A model generated the notes under the pieces. That model ran no database searches and was not told the DNA's origin. It worked only from the letters and a program-made list of their open reading frames with translations. A DNA stretch of 64,000 nucleotides from Benincasa hispida (Eukaryota > Streptophyta > Magnoliopsida > Cucurbitales > Cucurbitaceae): positions 34,328,796 to 34,392,795 of the forward strand of contig NC_052354.1 of the NCBI RefSeq assembly GCF_009727055.1, written 5' to 3'. Below are positions 10,633-22,369 of this stretch, piece after piece (positions within the stretch are counted from its first letter, which is position 1; each line of letters begins with the position of its first letter). A program made the translations under genes and the position numbers.

Positions 10633-11805
10633 AGTTCTTTTCCTATTCCATGGTACTTAATGTAAATCTCATTTACATTAATCCTCCACTAGATATATCT
10701 CATACATCATACCGATTATTAATGTATAATCAAGATACCTCTTGTCAATTTGAACATTTCAAATCAAAACCAAGAACTTGATCCTTCAACATTAATCCAA
10801 GCTACCAAGGGGACCTCATGAACCTATAGATCCGAAGCTCCAACCGTACGTGAATAACTGACTAAACTCTCTAGTCACGGAATCCACCATCCGTTAACTG
10901 CCAGACACTCCACTAAAGACCGACAATTGAACCCTCCTCACTACAGATATATTATATGTCCATCTTAACCAATCAGCGGTGTGACAACTATTCACAGATC
11001 GCTCGTAAGTACAGCTAGGCCAATAACCGTTATGCCCCTTCTCCTTAAGTACCACTGATCCCTCTAATGAACATAAATCTTAGTCCTACTATGACTGAGT
11101 CTTGTCTTCCAAAGAAAAGTTGTGGCCACTATGTTAAAACCTCGAAATCAGTCCTTAAGGGAGCAATCTCTCTACTTATCCCTGCTTCGAGAAATGAGTG
11201 AATTCCATATTGTGGACTGAGCTCCCAGCTCCCAGATCAGACAAGTCCCTAAAAAGGTAGGCATGTTGAGTTGGCAATCTAGCCACTCTCACCCATACTA
11301 ATCAAATGACTGCCCTCAAAGGTATGAGTTCATAAAATACTCAGGATTGAGGTCGTGTCACCTATGGTCGTTTAGGTGAGAAGCAAGTCTCTAGTATCAA
11401 CAGCGTTATATACAGAGTCTAGTCATCTCGTGGTCCAGGTCTTATACAAACTCTTTGTATAGGATACCCCCACTCCATGTCTCTACATGAATGGTTAGGA
11501 TCAACCATCTGTAATAGTTTACAACACTTGCAAACCTCTACAAACTGGGTCGTATCCGTAGTGTCACCAGGATCAGGTATTCCACCTTAATCCTTATACT
11601 ACAGACCGATTTAGGTTATCAGTTAAGGCATGATCCACTTGTATATCGCATATACATGCTTAAGTTCACATAAGATAACCAAGGAGCTTTATTTATTGGA
11701 TATGAGTAAATGCCAGAAGTAAATAACATTTATTTTATTCATTTAACAATGTGCATCTTTACAAAACAATGAGACTCTGGGAGAATTAGGACACCAATCC
11801 CAACA

Positions 11806-12779
11806 GGTAACTGATTTTATGAGTATTCGTGTGCAATGTGGGATTATTACCGCGACATCGTAGGTTTAAGTCCATTTATAAGTGTTATAATTGGATAAAC
11901 CACATAGACTTAGGGTTGTTTTTATTAGTTAGAAAAGAACCTAAGTATAATTTTACCAAAAAAAAAAAAAGATAAATAAAATAGAACACTTTAGTGATAG
12001 TCAATAACTTCTATATGATCGAGTTATTAGAAAACTTCAGCAGGAGATTAATAACATACACGATATGTTGTTCTTAGCTCTCGCATCCCAAAGAGTTCAC
12101 AGTCTGGATTTAAGCGGTACTTCGTATCACCCTGGAAGTGACCTCCATACGGAAAGTATTTTTTTTAGCTTAAATTTAGACTCTGGTGAAAAAGGGGAAG
12201 TTGTTCAAACAGAAATCAAGTGTACAATTTCAACTACCAAATCTCCATATAGTTCACACCGTAAGATTCATATGACGCTATGTGTCACCCTGGAACTAAC
12301 CTCCCTACGGAAAGCAGATGTATGCGTCAATATCAAGGTGAACAGGGGAAGTAGTTCAGAGTAAGTGGTTGAAGGAAATGTGTCAACATATCCTACGATC
12401 TCTTCCGTTAGTTTGGTCCATGAGATTCCTATGTTGCGCCTGCTGGCTAGCTTTAAGCGGTTCTTTGCTAGTCGTTTAACGACGGCTATCCCCACGGAGG
12501 GTTGTCACATAGGATTCGGAACAACTCAAGCTCTAGAAATGGATAGGATTTCTTAGGTCGTAGTGATCTCTGATGTCTTAAAATGGCGAGTCTACACTTA
12601 CAGAATTATTAAGTGTTAATAATTTCTGACCAAAAGCGGTACCTAAATGACTATCGGAATATGAGTTATTCTGGAGATAGTATTTAGACAAGAATGTCTT
12701 GTTGTAGTATCGTTGCAAAAGAATAATCTCAGGTACATTATTAAAATTGCTAATACTTGATTGGATTTAAAATTTCAGA
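11806..12779 (+). mobile_element. Leader of the gag-only copia element
   Basis: Non-coding sequence before the gag start. It contains two related blocks (12,110-12,180 and 12,280-12,370) built on CACCCTGGAAGTGACCTCC / CACCCTGGAACTAACCTCC, resembling the pre-gag region at 59.0-59.3 kb. The last bases before ATG are AAAATTTCAGA. Its 5' LTR is gone, replaced at 11,805 by the inverted LTR of another family. Confidence 0.6.
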
Positions 12780-13617
12780 ATGATGAGTTCAATAATACAA
12801 GTATCGACGTCGGATAAACTTATCGGAGATAATTATGAAACTTGGAAATCAAATTTCAACACGATACTTGTGATAGACGATTTGCGATTTTTCTTAACTG
12901 AGGTTTGTCCTGCCATTCCTAGCTCCAACACAAACAAAATGTTCGGGATGTAATGAAAAATGGGTCAGGGCTAATTATAAAACCCATGCTTATATCCTCG
13001 CCAACTTATTTAGTGTGTTGGCAAAGAAACATGAGGATATGAGTACTACCAAAGAGAATATGGAATCTATGCGAGGGATGTTTGGACAACCGTCCTTCAC
13101 CCTGAGGCATGATGCCGTCAAGTACGTTTACAACAGTTACATGAAAGAGGGGACGATGTTCGTGAACATGTCTTGGACATGATGGTTCACTTTAAATGGC
13201 AGAGGTAAATGGTGTTGTCATGGAGGAGAGAAGTCAAGTTGGTTTTATTCTAGAATCTCTTCCGAAGAGTTTTCTGCAATTCTGTACGAATGCATTGATG
13301 AATAAAATCGAATACAACTTGACTACTCTACTGAATGAGGTACAGGCTTACCAGACAATGTTGAGAACAAAAGGTCTATTGTCAGAAGTAAATGTTACTA
13401 CTGTCGAGAAGAGGGGAATGTCCTCCAAGCCTGATGTTGCCTCCTCTTCGAAGAGTAAGAAGGGAAAAGGAAGAAGAAACTTGTTGGAAAGAAAGGCAAG
13501 GATAACGTTGTAGATAAAGGGAAATGTTTTCACTGCAACGAAGAAGGGCATTGGAGAAGAAACTGCCCTCAGTATCTTATTGAGAAGAAAGCAGAGAAAG
13601 GTAATCAGGCTAACTAG
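12780..13617 (+). pseudogene. Copia gag remnant (UBN2-type with zinc knuckle)
   Basis: Decayed gag of a Ty1/copia element. It opens with MMSSIIQVSTSDKLIGDNYE, typical of the N-terminus of this gag group. A frame loss near 12,951 and another near 13,180 interrupt it. The middle reads NYKTHAYILANLFSVLAKKH and MFGQPSFTLRHDAVKYVYN. The third part (13,196 onward) includes GFILESLPKSFLQF and LTTLLNEVQAYQTM. A CFHCNEEGHWRRNC knuckle (CX2CX4HX4C) lies at 13,525-13,565 and a stop at 13,615. The gag at 59.7-60.5 kb is clearly related. No protease, integrase or RT follows before the 3' polypurine tract, so this was a gag-only derivative depending on enzymes from full-length relatives. Confidence 0.8.
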
Positions 13618-14233
13618 TTCGTGAGACCATTTGCTCAGCTCATCCAATGGGAGAAGTTGTTGCTTGATTTTACTACCTTTGTAAAATCTTGTAAAGAACA
13701 AATTGTATATATTTTTGTGATAAATGAAATGTTCATTTTCAGAAATTATTTTTGTTTTAGCAACCTCTGTTATGAATCAGATTGTTAAAAGCCATTTGCA
13801 AATATTCAGATATTTAAATGGCTCGATCAATGTATAGAAAGTTTAAATTTTTTTTAGATTTGACTGTTAATAAAGAGTTGTTGAGACAGGTCAGATACAT
13901 CTTACTCAAAGAGATGTGAGTACCTTAATGTAGTGGGAGGAATGTGTGCTTCCTGGCCATTATTGAGAATAAGATGCAATCCCCATATAGTTTTATCCAA
14001 AAGCCTATTGTATACTTAACAATGTTGACAATGATTCTCTTGACTAAAGTGTTTGAGAATCACCTAGTAGGATTAGGAACACCAGATAACCTAGGGCAAG
14101 TGGGAGAAATATCGGGTATAGAGATACCGAATGGTAAAAGATGGGTATGGGATGCCCTCGTCTATTGTATTTTTCTATAAAACTCAGAAACTCAGTCTTA
14201 TATATTGGATATATGAGTTATCACTGGAGTTTT
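13618..14233 (+). mobile_element. Non-coding 3' internal region of the gag-only element
   Basis: About 0.6 kb with no pol motif, where a full element would have about 3.5 kb. It contains GGGCAAGTGGGAGAA at 14,095-14,109, nearly repeated as the true tract just before the LTR. The same doubled tract occurs in the element ending at 63.7 kb. Confidence 0.6.
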
Positions 14234-14249
14234 AGTCCAAGTGGGAGTT
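14234..14249 (+). other. Polypurine tract of the gag-only copia element
   Basis: AGTCCAAGTGGGAGTT sits directly before the LTR start TGTTGGG, so it marks the internal/3' LTR boundary. Confidence 0.7.
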
Positions 14250-16080
14250 TGTTGGGTTTTATGTCCTAAAACTCGTGGTTTGTAAACAATAGAACTTATT
14301 CTGAAAATTCAATAAGATGTTATTGAATAGATGTTTAGAAATCCAATAAACCTGAAAGTCCCTTGGCTATTGGATGAGTACTTGAACTTTATGTGGAGAC
14401 ATAAAGGAGGATCAGGTTCGAATAAATAGTCAAAATGAAATAATAGTATATGAATAAGGTTGGATACCTTATTCTAGTAACACTATTGGATGCGGCCTAC
14501 TTTGTAGTTGCTGCAAGGAGTTGTAAAGTGCTACAAACGAAGTGATCCTAATTCGTTCATGTTGGGACATGAAGAGTGGGGGTGTCCTTGTGCAAAAGGG
14601 TTTGTACAAGATCGGACCACAAAATTAGTCACTCTTACTTTATAACGCTGTTTACTATTTAAGACTGACTATTTCAAAGTGATGACCTAGGTAACTTGAC
14701 CTTAATCCTGAGCTAACTATGAACTCCTATTTATTTGGAATTATCCTTAGATTTGCATAGGTGAGAGTTGGCTCAACAGTGCCAGCTCAATAAACCTCCC
14801 ATTTCAGGGGTAAGACCGAATAGATAGATGGGGACATAGAACGCAAGATGGAATTCACTCCTACCCGCTTTTAGGAATAGTAGAAAGGTTGTTCCCTTAA
14901 GTGCTGATTCTGGGTCTTGAACAAGGGGCCCCGCCCTCTCATTGGCCTGAGAGAGACTTGGTTTTGTTGATTGGATCACAAAACAATTGTTCACTAGGGG
15001 ATCAGTGAGAACTTAAGGAACAAGAGGTAATTTTGGGGGTAAAACAGAGATTTTACCCAGCCGTTATTACGAACAACCTGTGAAGGGTTGACTTACTAAT
15101 CATGGTTATATCGAGTGGCCATAATATATCTATAGTGAAGGGAGTTCAACTATGGGCTTTAGTGGAGTGACCCATTAGTTAACGAATGGGGGTAGATCGG
15201 TCTAATGAGTTTAGTCGATTAATCTCGGATTGTTGGAGCCCATGATCTGTAGGTCCATGAAGTCCCCGTACTAGCTCAGAAATGGTTTAGATCTAGAGTA
15301 GCGTAATAAGTTAATTTGAAACGTTCAATTTATAATCTACTGGAATTAGAGAAAATATATTTAAATATGATTTAAATATATGAAGATGAATTTGTATAAA
15401 AAATAATTTAATATTAGATATTAAATTAATTAGAATTATTTAGATTGTTTAAATAATTATTTATTAATTTAATTAGAAAATTAATTTATGAGATTAATTT
15501 GTAAAATTAATAAATTTTGATTTTAGAAATTAAATATGATTTTAAAATCATTTTTAGATTTTGGAAATCGAAAATTACATAAATAAAGAAAAATGGGTTT
15601 TTCCAAACTTCATCTTCAAGTTGCTAAAAAAGAACCCATTATCTTCAACCTTCAAGTACTCCAAGCATTAGCTGCATCCCATGTAGAAAATCTCTTTGCA
15701 TGATAGTCTGCAATATATTGAAGAGATTGGAGTGAAGCTGAAGTTGATGCAGGCGATTGAATTTTTCTGAAAAATTCGGGTAGTTCTCCATTTGGGTTGT
15801 TTCAGTGAGCATTCTCTAAGTTCCCTTTGATTCCAGCTTATTTTGAGTACACAACTCAATCTAGAGCACTAAGAGAATAGTAGGGAAGATCTTGTGGTGG
15901 TCTACACAAAGATTTAGAGGATTTAGCAGTTGAACATTAAGATTTCAAAGGTTCTTCAAAGGTATATCTTGAAACCCATTAAATTCTGTTATGAGCATGT
16001 TTTCTTTTCTGCCAAAATTAATCAATTAGAGTGATTATCGATCCTCGTCGCTTCCGCTGTGTGCTGGTACCTTTCCAACA
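14250..16080 (+). mobile_element. Copia 3' LTR of the gag-only element
   Basis: It runs from TGTTGGGTTTTATG to GGTACCTTTCCAACA, 1,831 bp with TG...CA ends. Like the LTR at 43.1 kb it carries the conserved order of GGATACCTTATTC, GTTCATGTTGGGACATG, a degenerate form of the TTTGTATA palindrome (14,588-14,609) and CCTTAATCCTGAG. An AT-rich stretch (15,330-15,600) precedes the U5-like end. It abuts an older copia pol fragment at 16,081. Confidence 0.8.
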
Positions 16081-16358
16081 GTAGAAGCAAACAGAGTGAT
16101 TCAATATGAGTAAAGAAAAATCTATCAATTCTCCTTTATCTAGTCACGTCAATCATATATAGTAGCAAATAGAGTCCTACAGATAAAGAGAAGGAAGATA
16201 CGGGTAAGATCTCATATGCTTCAGTAATTGGAAGGCTTGATGTATGTCATTGTATATACTAAACCAGATATTTCTCATCTTGTTGATGTCATTACTTGAT
16301 AAACAGAAAATATTGTGTATTGCTAACCATTTTATGGCCTAATTTTAAGGATGTAAAT
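16081..16358 (+). pseudogene. Old copia reverse transcriptase fragment, 5' piece
   Basis: Translation in shifting frames gives LMYVIVYTKPDISHLVDVI, close to the LMYAMVCTRPDI region near the end of copia RT, preceded by the usual PLSSHVN segment. The fragment is cut at 16,358 by the complete copia element. The next expected piece, MSNPGKQ, begins at about 21,905, so the two pieces were once one gene. Many stops and shifts make it much older than the insertion. Its upstream pol and gag are absent because the 3' LTR ending at 16,080 abuts it. Confidence 0.65.
16354..16358. repeat. Target-site duplication, left (TAAAT)
   Basis: The same five bases flank the other end at 21,547-21,551. Confidence 0.9.
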
Positions 16359-17007
16359 TGTTATAGAAAGAATCGAAGACAAGAGAGGTTGCAACCAGTT
16401 TATTGTTGTCGCCTCTTTCTGTTTTGTTTGTTGTAACCACCAGAGCTTCTTCGTTGAAAATAAGAGCATGTATAAAAGGTGAAAGAATGAGAGAGTAACG
16501 AACGAGAGAAAGGGCATTCATTCTGTAAAGAAGTTTAAAGAAGAAGTAATAAAAGAGACCCTCCCTATTTGCATAGTGGACGTAGACCTTTGGCTGAATC
16601 ACTTAAATACTTGTATTCTTTCTTTCTCTACGATCGTCTAGATTTTACTAAAGTATCATGTACACGATTGTTTAGTTCCTCTTGCATCGTTTACACGGTC
16701 GTCTAGCTCTTTTTTTGCATCGTTTATACGGTCGTCTAGTTACCTAGCAATCATCTATAAGATCGTATAATTCCATTCAACTATCGCCTATACGATCTCT
16801 AGTGCTCCTTAATATCGTTTACATAATTGAATTATCGTCTAGCTCCTTAGATCTTCATCTACATGATTGAGCTCACATACAGGTAAACAATTGAAGTGTT
16901 TTAAAGCTTAAAGGATACAGTCTTCCCTGAGTCTTGAAGTGAAGTTGACCGTTTATATTGAGTAGTTTGGGCCTGCAAACAAGAGATTATAGTTATCTGG
17001 GGCCACA
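16359..17007 (+). mobile_element. 5' LTR of the complete copia element
   Basis: 649 bp, starting TGTTATAGAAAG and ending GGGGCCACA, matching 20,905-21,546 along its length. The U5 part (16,625-16,880) holds a cluster of degenerate ACGATCGTCTAG-type words. TGTTATAG/CCACA are proper TG...CA termini. Confidence 0.92.
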
Positions 17008-17009
17008 AT

Positions 17010-17021
17010 TGGTATCAGAGC
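17010..17021 (+). other. Primer-binding site (tRNA-Met)
   Basis: TGGTATCAGAGC two bases after the 5' LTR, an exact match to the standard copia site complementary to initiator tRNA-Met. Confidence 0.92.
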
Positions 17022-17101
17022 TTAGAGAACAACTCAAGACAGATCCAAGATTTTAATTCTTGCATACAAAGATTCAGACAAGTCAATCTTGAAGTTTAAG
17101 A

Positions 17102-20100
17102 ATGGCTACAACCAGGTATGAAATCGAGAAGTTCGATGGAAAGACAAACTTCGATTTATGGAAAGCTAAGATCAAGACTGTATTGGGACAGCAGAAGGCA
17201 CTTTTGGCCATCACAAACCCAGCGAAATACCCAGAAACACTCACAGATACAGAAAAAAAGACAATAGAGGTAAATGCCTATGGAACTATTGTCTTGAATG
17301 TTATAGATAGTGTTTTAAGGCAGATAGTTGACCAGACTACTGCTTATGATCTCTATAACAAATTAAATGAGACTTATCTCAACAAAGATTTGTCTAATAA
17401 AGCTTTATTGAGGGAAATATTTTTCATATATAAGATGAATGTTGTAAAATTCCTCACTGAAAATTTGAACGAATCAAAGAGACTATCATCAGAATTTAGA
17501 TCAATAAGAGACAACATTGGGGAAGAAAATGAAGCCTTTATCTTACTTAACTCCCTACCAGACTCGTTTAAGGATGTCAAAACAGTAATGAAGTATGATA
17601 GAGAAAGAATCACTATAGAAGCAATTATTTCAGCAATCAGAGTTAGAAAACTAGAATTATAGATGAGCAAGAAAGATCAGCAAGGTGAAGAAGGTTTGTT
17701 TTCAAAAGGGAAAACAAAGAACAATGGGAAGGGCAAGCAGATTATGGGTAACAAGTCTAAAATCAAGTGTCATTTTTGCCACAAACTTGGACACATGAAG
17801 AAAGATTGTTATGCCTTGAAGAGAAAGCTGAACCAACAGAACAAAGGAGGAAAACAGACAGAAGCAGCTGTGGGGAAAAATTCCCTTGTGTATTCAGATG
17901 CCTTGGCAGAAACTGTAGAGTGGGGTGAGCAGAATTCTATGGAGGCTCAAGATTGGATGATAGATTCTAGTTGTTTAGTCCATATGACACCATCTAAAGG
18001 GTGGTTTTGTACCTACAAGAAGTGGGATGAAGTGCCGATTTACATGGAAAATATTAATACCTGCAGGGCAATTGGCATTGGGTCTGTTTCCTTGAAGTTA
18101 CAAGATGGTTCAGTGAAGTTAATCAAGATTGTGAGGAATATTCCTATATTGAAGAGAAATCTCCTCTCATTGGGGATGTTTAACTCTATCTGTTGTGAAT
18201 ATAGAGGAGTTAGAGGCATCTTTGAGATAACTAAAGACTCAAAAGTGGTGTTGGTGACTACTAAAGTTAATGGCTTGTATGTCATTAAAGATGTGCAAAT
18301 GGCACATTTAGCCTTGATGGCTACAGATGAAGAACCTATAGAAGATGAACTATGGCACCAAAGGCTATCTCATATTAGTGTGAAAAGGCTGAAAGTTCTT
18401 TCAAACCAAGGGATTCTTCATAAAGGTGTTGGAGACGGCTTAAAGTTTTGTGAACATTACATCCTTTGTAAGGCAACTAGTCAATGCTTCCCTAAAGGAC
18501 AACATACTACCAAGAAGATACTTGAATATGTACATTCTGGCCTATGGGGTCCAGCACACTCTCCTTTGCTAAGTGGAGTAAGGTATTTTCTTTCTTATGT
18601 GTATGACTATTCAAGAAAGAGTTGGATTTATTTTCTAAAAATCAAAGATGAAGTGTTTGGGAGATTTAAAGAATGAAAAACCTTTATTGAAAAACAAACC
18701 TTTAAACACATTAAACATTTGAGAACTGACAATGGTTTAGAGTTTTGTGGAGAAGAGTTTAACTTGTTTTGCAGAGAGAATGGTATTGTAAGGCACAGAA
18801 CAGTGAGGTATACACCTCAATAAAATGGAGTTACTGAAAGACTCAACAAAACAGTGCTTGAAAGGGTGAGTTGTCAACTGTCCACTACTTTTTTGCCTGA
18901 GAAATATTGGCAGAGGCAGTGTCCTACACAATCTACACTTTAAACAGGTGTCCACATCAGTCCATTGAGCTGATGACACTAGAAGAGAGATTGACAGGGA
19001 AGCCTCCCAAGCTGGAACATTTGAAGGAATTTGGGAGTGTAGGGTATGTGCATCAAAGCCAAGGTAAGTTGAAACCTAGGGCTGTCAAATGCATATCTCT
19101 AGGTTTTACACCTGGAGTGAAGGGATACAGACTATGACATCCTAATTAGAAGAGATGTGCCAACAGTAAAGATGTTGTGTTTAGAGAAATGAGATGTTTA
19201 TGATATCCGAGCAATAATCTAAACCTATGTTTAAGACAAATAGCACAAGATTTGATGTGGAGCCTCGAAATGATCAATGAGCTTCTACTTCTTCTCAGAA
19301 TCTAGATGTTGAAGGTGATGACATTGCTAAGACAAGTGAATTTGTGTTAAGTGAACAAGTAAAGACACAAGGAGATCTACAAAATTATTCCTTAGCAAGA
19401 GATAGAACAAAGAGAACCATTGTGCCCTCTACAAGGTACTTAGAATCTGACTTTGCTAGTGTTGTATTGAGTGTTGCCATTTCATTAAGCAACAAGAACC
19501 CACCAGTTTTGGGGAAGCAACTAATAGCCCTGATGCTAGAAAGTGGTTTGAGGCAATGAATGATGAAATTTTGTCTCTCAACCTAAATGATACCTAAAAA
19601 CTAGTATATTTACCTAAAGGGTACAAACCTATTTCATGTAAGTGGATATTCAAGTCCAAAGAAGAAATTCCAAGGGTCTAAAAGTCTAGGTTCAAAGCAA
19701 GACTTGTTGCAAAGGGGTTCACACAAAAGGAAGCTATTGATCATACAGAGGTCTTTTCTCCTGTTGTGAAACACACATCCATTAGGCAACTCCTCTTCCT
19801 AATTGGTGTGTGTATATCAACTCTAAAAGCGTCAAAAAACTAGTGTATCTACTCCTATATGTAGATGATATGATGTTAGCTGGAAGATCCAAAGAAGATT
19901 TGGGGCAAGTCAAGGCTCTTTTAAAGAAAGAGTTTGACATGAAAGACCTAGGGGAATCTAGAAGGATTCTTGTCATTGAAATTAACAGAGAAAGAAAGCA
20001 AGACAAATTGTATGCGAGTCAAGCTGAATACTGTGGAAAAATTCTTTAGAGGTTCAAGATGGATGGTGCTAAGCTTGTTGGCAGTCCCCTTGCACCTCAT

Positions 20101-20843
20101 TTTAGCCCTCAACTGCAAACAGTCCTAAAAGCACAGATGAGGATCACATTCATATGAAGATTGTTCCCTATTCCCAGGCAGTGGGATCTTGGATGTATTT
20201 AATGACTTCAACCAGACCAGATTTGTCTTATGCTACAAGTTTAGTCAGCAGATACATGACCAATCCTGGTAAACGACATTGGAAAGTAGTTAAATGGATA
20301 CTAAGGTATCTCTGTTCATCAAAGGAAGCACAAATCTTATATAGATAGAATGACCCCTCCAATGATGAAATGTATGGTTATGTTGATGTTGATTATGCAA
20401 GGGATCTAGATAGGAAGTGTTCATTATCTGGATATGTTTTCCTATGGGAAAACAATTTAATAAGTTGGAAGGCAAGTCTACAATCTGTTGTAGCCTTATC
20501 CACAACAAAAGTTGAGTTTATAGCTCTGTCTGAGGCTGTCAAAGAAGGTTTATGGCTAAAGGGATTACTAAACGATTTCGACATTACACAAACAAAAGTG
20601 AGAGTATATTGTAACAATCAGAGTACTATCTACTTGTCTAAAAATCAACAGTTTCACAGCAGAACCAAACACATTGACATCAAGTACCACTTTATCAGAC
20701 AGGAGATTGAGAAAGGGGAAGTTGAGGTAGTAAAAATACATACCTCAGATAATGTGGCTGATAAGTTGACCAAGACAGTTCCTCAAAGAAAGCTTGGTTG
20801 TTGCTTGGACATCCTTGGGTTCAAGCTACCTGAAAAAGGTTAG
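17102..20843 (+). pseudogene. Copia gag-pol polyprotein, disrupted
   Basis: Polyprotein of the complete element, order gag-PR-INT-RT-RNase H. Gag (17,102-17,662) starts MATTRYEIEKFDGKTNFDLW and holds the UBN2 core. A single in-frame TAG at 17,660 separates it from the rest. Then come a CHFCHKLGHMKKDC knuckle, a protease site DSSCLVHMT (usually DSG, so the Gly is lost), the integrase zinc site (HQRLSH...CEHYILC) and core (VHSGLWGP, LRTDNGLEF, stop in TPQ-NGVTE). RT shows [10 protein letters not shown] and YVDDMMLAG (from 19,855), but about 100 residues between them are missing by an internal deletion near 19,810. RNase H (20,154-20,843) has VDVDYA, TKVEFIAL and KHIDIKYH, with YCNNQS where YCDNQS is usual. 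Not functional. Confidence 0.88.
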
Positions 20844-20890
20844 CTCCAAATCAGTTTTACAAGCAGAAAGGAAAGGTTCTCTGAATGTTT

Positions 20891-20904
20891 ACAAAGGTGG
20901 AGAT
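20891..20904 (+). other. Polypurine tract of the complete copia element
   Basis: ACAAAGGTGGAGAT directly before the 3' LTR start TGTTACAG. The same GGTGGAGAT type occurs at 52,406-52,414. Confidence 0.85.
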
Positions 20905-21546
20905 TGTTACAGAAAGAACTGAAGACAAAAGAAGTTGCAGTCAGTTTATCATTGTCGCCTCTTTCTGTTCGTTTGTTGTAACCACCAGAGCTTCTTAGTT
21001 GAAAATGAGAGCCTGTATAAAAGGTGAAAGAATGAGAGAGTAACTAACGATAGAAAGAGCAAGGCATTCATTTTGTAAAGAAGTTTAAAGAAGAAGTAAT
21101 AAAAGAGACCTTCTCTATTTGCACAGTGGATATAGGCCTTTGGCAGAACCACTTAAATACTTGTGTTCTTTCTTTCTCTACAATCGTCTAGATTTTACTA
21201 AAGTATCATGTACACGATTGTTTAGTTCCTCTTGCATCGTTTACACGATCGTCTAGCTCCACTTTGCATCGTCTAGTTCCTCAGCTATTGTCTATATGAT
21301 CACCTAGTTCCATTCAACTATTGCCTACACAATTGTCTAGTGCTCCTTAATATCATTTACATAATTGAACTATCGTCTAGTCCTTTAGAGCTTCGTCTAC
21401 ACGATTGAGCTCGCATATAGGTAAACGATTGAAGAGTTTTAAAGCTTAAAGGATACAGTCTTCCCTGAGTCTTGAAGTGAAGTTGACCGTTTATGCTGAG
21501 TAGTTTGGGCCTACAAACAAGAGAACTATAGTTATCTAGGGCCACA
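20905..21546 (+). mobile_element. 3' LTR of the complete copia element
   Basis: 642 bp, TGTTACAGAAAG to AGGGCCACA. It differs from the 5' LTR by scattered substitutions and a small deletion in the ACGATCG-motif cluster, so the insertion is not recent. TAAAT follows at 21,547. Confidence 0.92.
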
Positions 21547-21551
21547 TAAAT
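21547..21551. repeat. Target-site duplication, right (TAAAT)
   Basis: Exact match to 16,354-16,358. It closes a 5,188-bp insertion (16,359-21,546). Confidence 0.9.
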
Positions 21552-21904
21552 CAAGAAGATTGGATTACTAGATACTTCTTCCATGGTGGTTCGATGCCTT
21601 CCACAAACCTACTTCTCTATTTCCAGGTGATAGGCCTACTTCCATTAGAGCTATTATCTCTTATTTATAGTCACTGTAAGATAAAACTTTCTCCTCATTC
21701 CTTTTCCTGGTGGTTGTTATTGAAAAAACCACACTTTCGTAGATTAAATTAAAAGAATATAGGTTAAAAAAATAGTCTTGGTCTAACAATTTAGTCCTTA
21801 AATTTTAGTTTTTTAGGATTTAGTCTCTATACTTTCAATTTTGTAACAATTTAGTCTTTGGACTTTAGTATGCAATAATTTAGTCCTTGTATTTTCAAAC
21901 ATTT
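21552..21904. other. Unassigned spacer with TTTAGTCC-type repeats
   Basis: It lies between the complete copia element and the continuation of the older pol. The second half has repeated AATTTAGTCCTTxxxxTTT words (21,788-21,900), found at the ends of some plant MITEs, so a small DNA element may have inserted here too. No gene seen. Confidence 0.4.
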
Positions 21905-22369
21905 TATGTCTAATCCAGGAAAACAATATTTGGGAGGTAATCAAGTGCATCATGAGATATTTACGAGATACTTCTAGTTTGAAGATCATATTTAGAAGTG
22001 GAAAGCCAATACTTATTGGTTATACTGATTTAGAAATGACAGGAGATCTAGATAACAAAAAATCCACCTTCGATTACTTGATGACATAGCAGGTAGTGTA
22101 GTGTCTTACTGGTAAAGATTGCAAAAGTGCGTTGCATTTTCTACAATTGAAGTAGAATATATTGCAGCAACATAGGCATGCAAAGAGATGTTTTGGATGA
22201 ATGACTTTGTTATGATATTTTGCGATAATCAGAGTTCTATTCATCTTGATAAGAATGATACATTTCATTCCAAAATGAAGCATAGAGATGTGAGGCATCA
22301 CTAAATGAGAAATGTTTGAGCTTGAAAAGATACATATTGATCATAATGGATCTGATATATTGACAAAGA
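21905..22369 (+). pseudogene. Old copia RNase H fragment, 3' piece
   Basis: Frames with stops give MSNPGKQ, then GSVVSYW, KCVAFSTIEVEYIAAT, ACKEMFWMNDF, FCDNQSSIHLDKNDTFHSK and MKHRDVRHH. This is the normal motif order of copia RNase H. It continues the RT fragment that ends at 16,358. DHNGSDILTK at the end marks the usual polyprotein C-terminus. Confidence 0.75.

Larger units (their letters stand above)
9979..11805 (-). mobile_element. Copia LTR, inverted (5' LTR of a truncated element)
   Basis: The minus strand runs from TGTTGGGATTGGTGTCC (ending at 11,805) to TTTCCTTTA at 9,979, about 1.83 kb, and is followed by the primer site. It aligns along its length with the plus-strand LTR at 43,127-45,230, so the two belong to one family. 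Shared landmarks are the 19-bp palindrome at 11,443-11,461 and the TATA region. The internal part of the element is missing beyond about 9,940. The single N and flanking duplication at 10,446-10,632 lie inside it. Confidence 0.8.

Noticed and set aside
17010..17021. tRNA-like word TGGTATCAGAGC
   Set aside because: It is a retrotransposon primer site complementary to the 3' end of a tRNA; no cloverleaf surrounds it.
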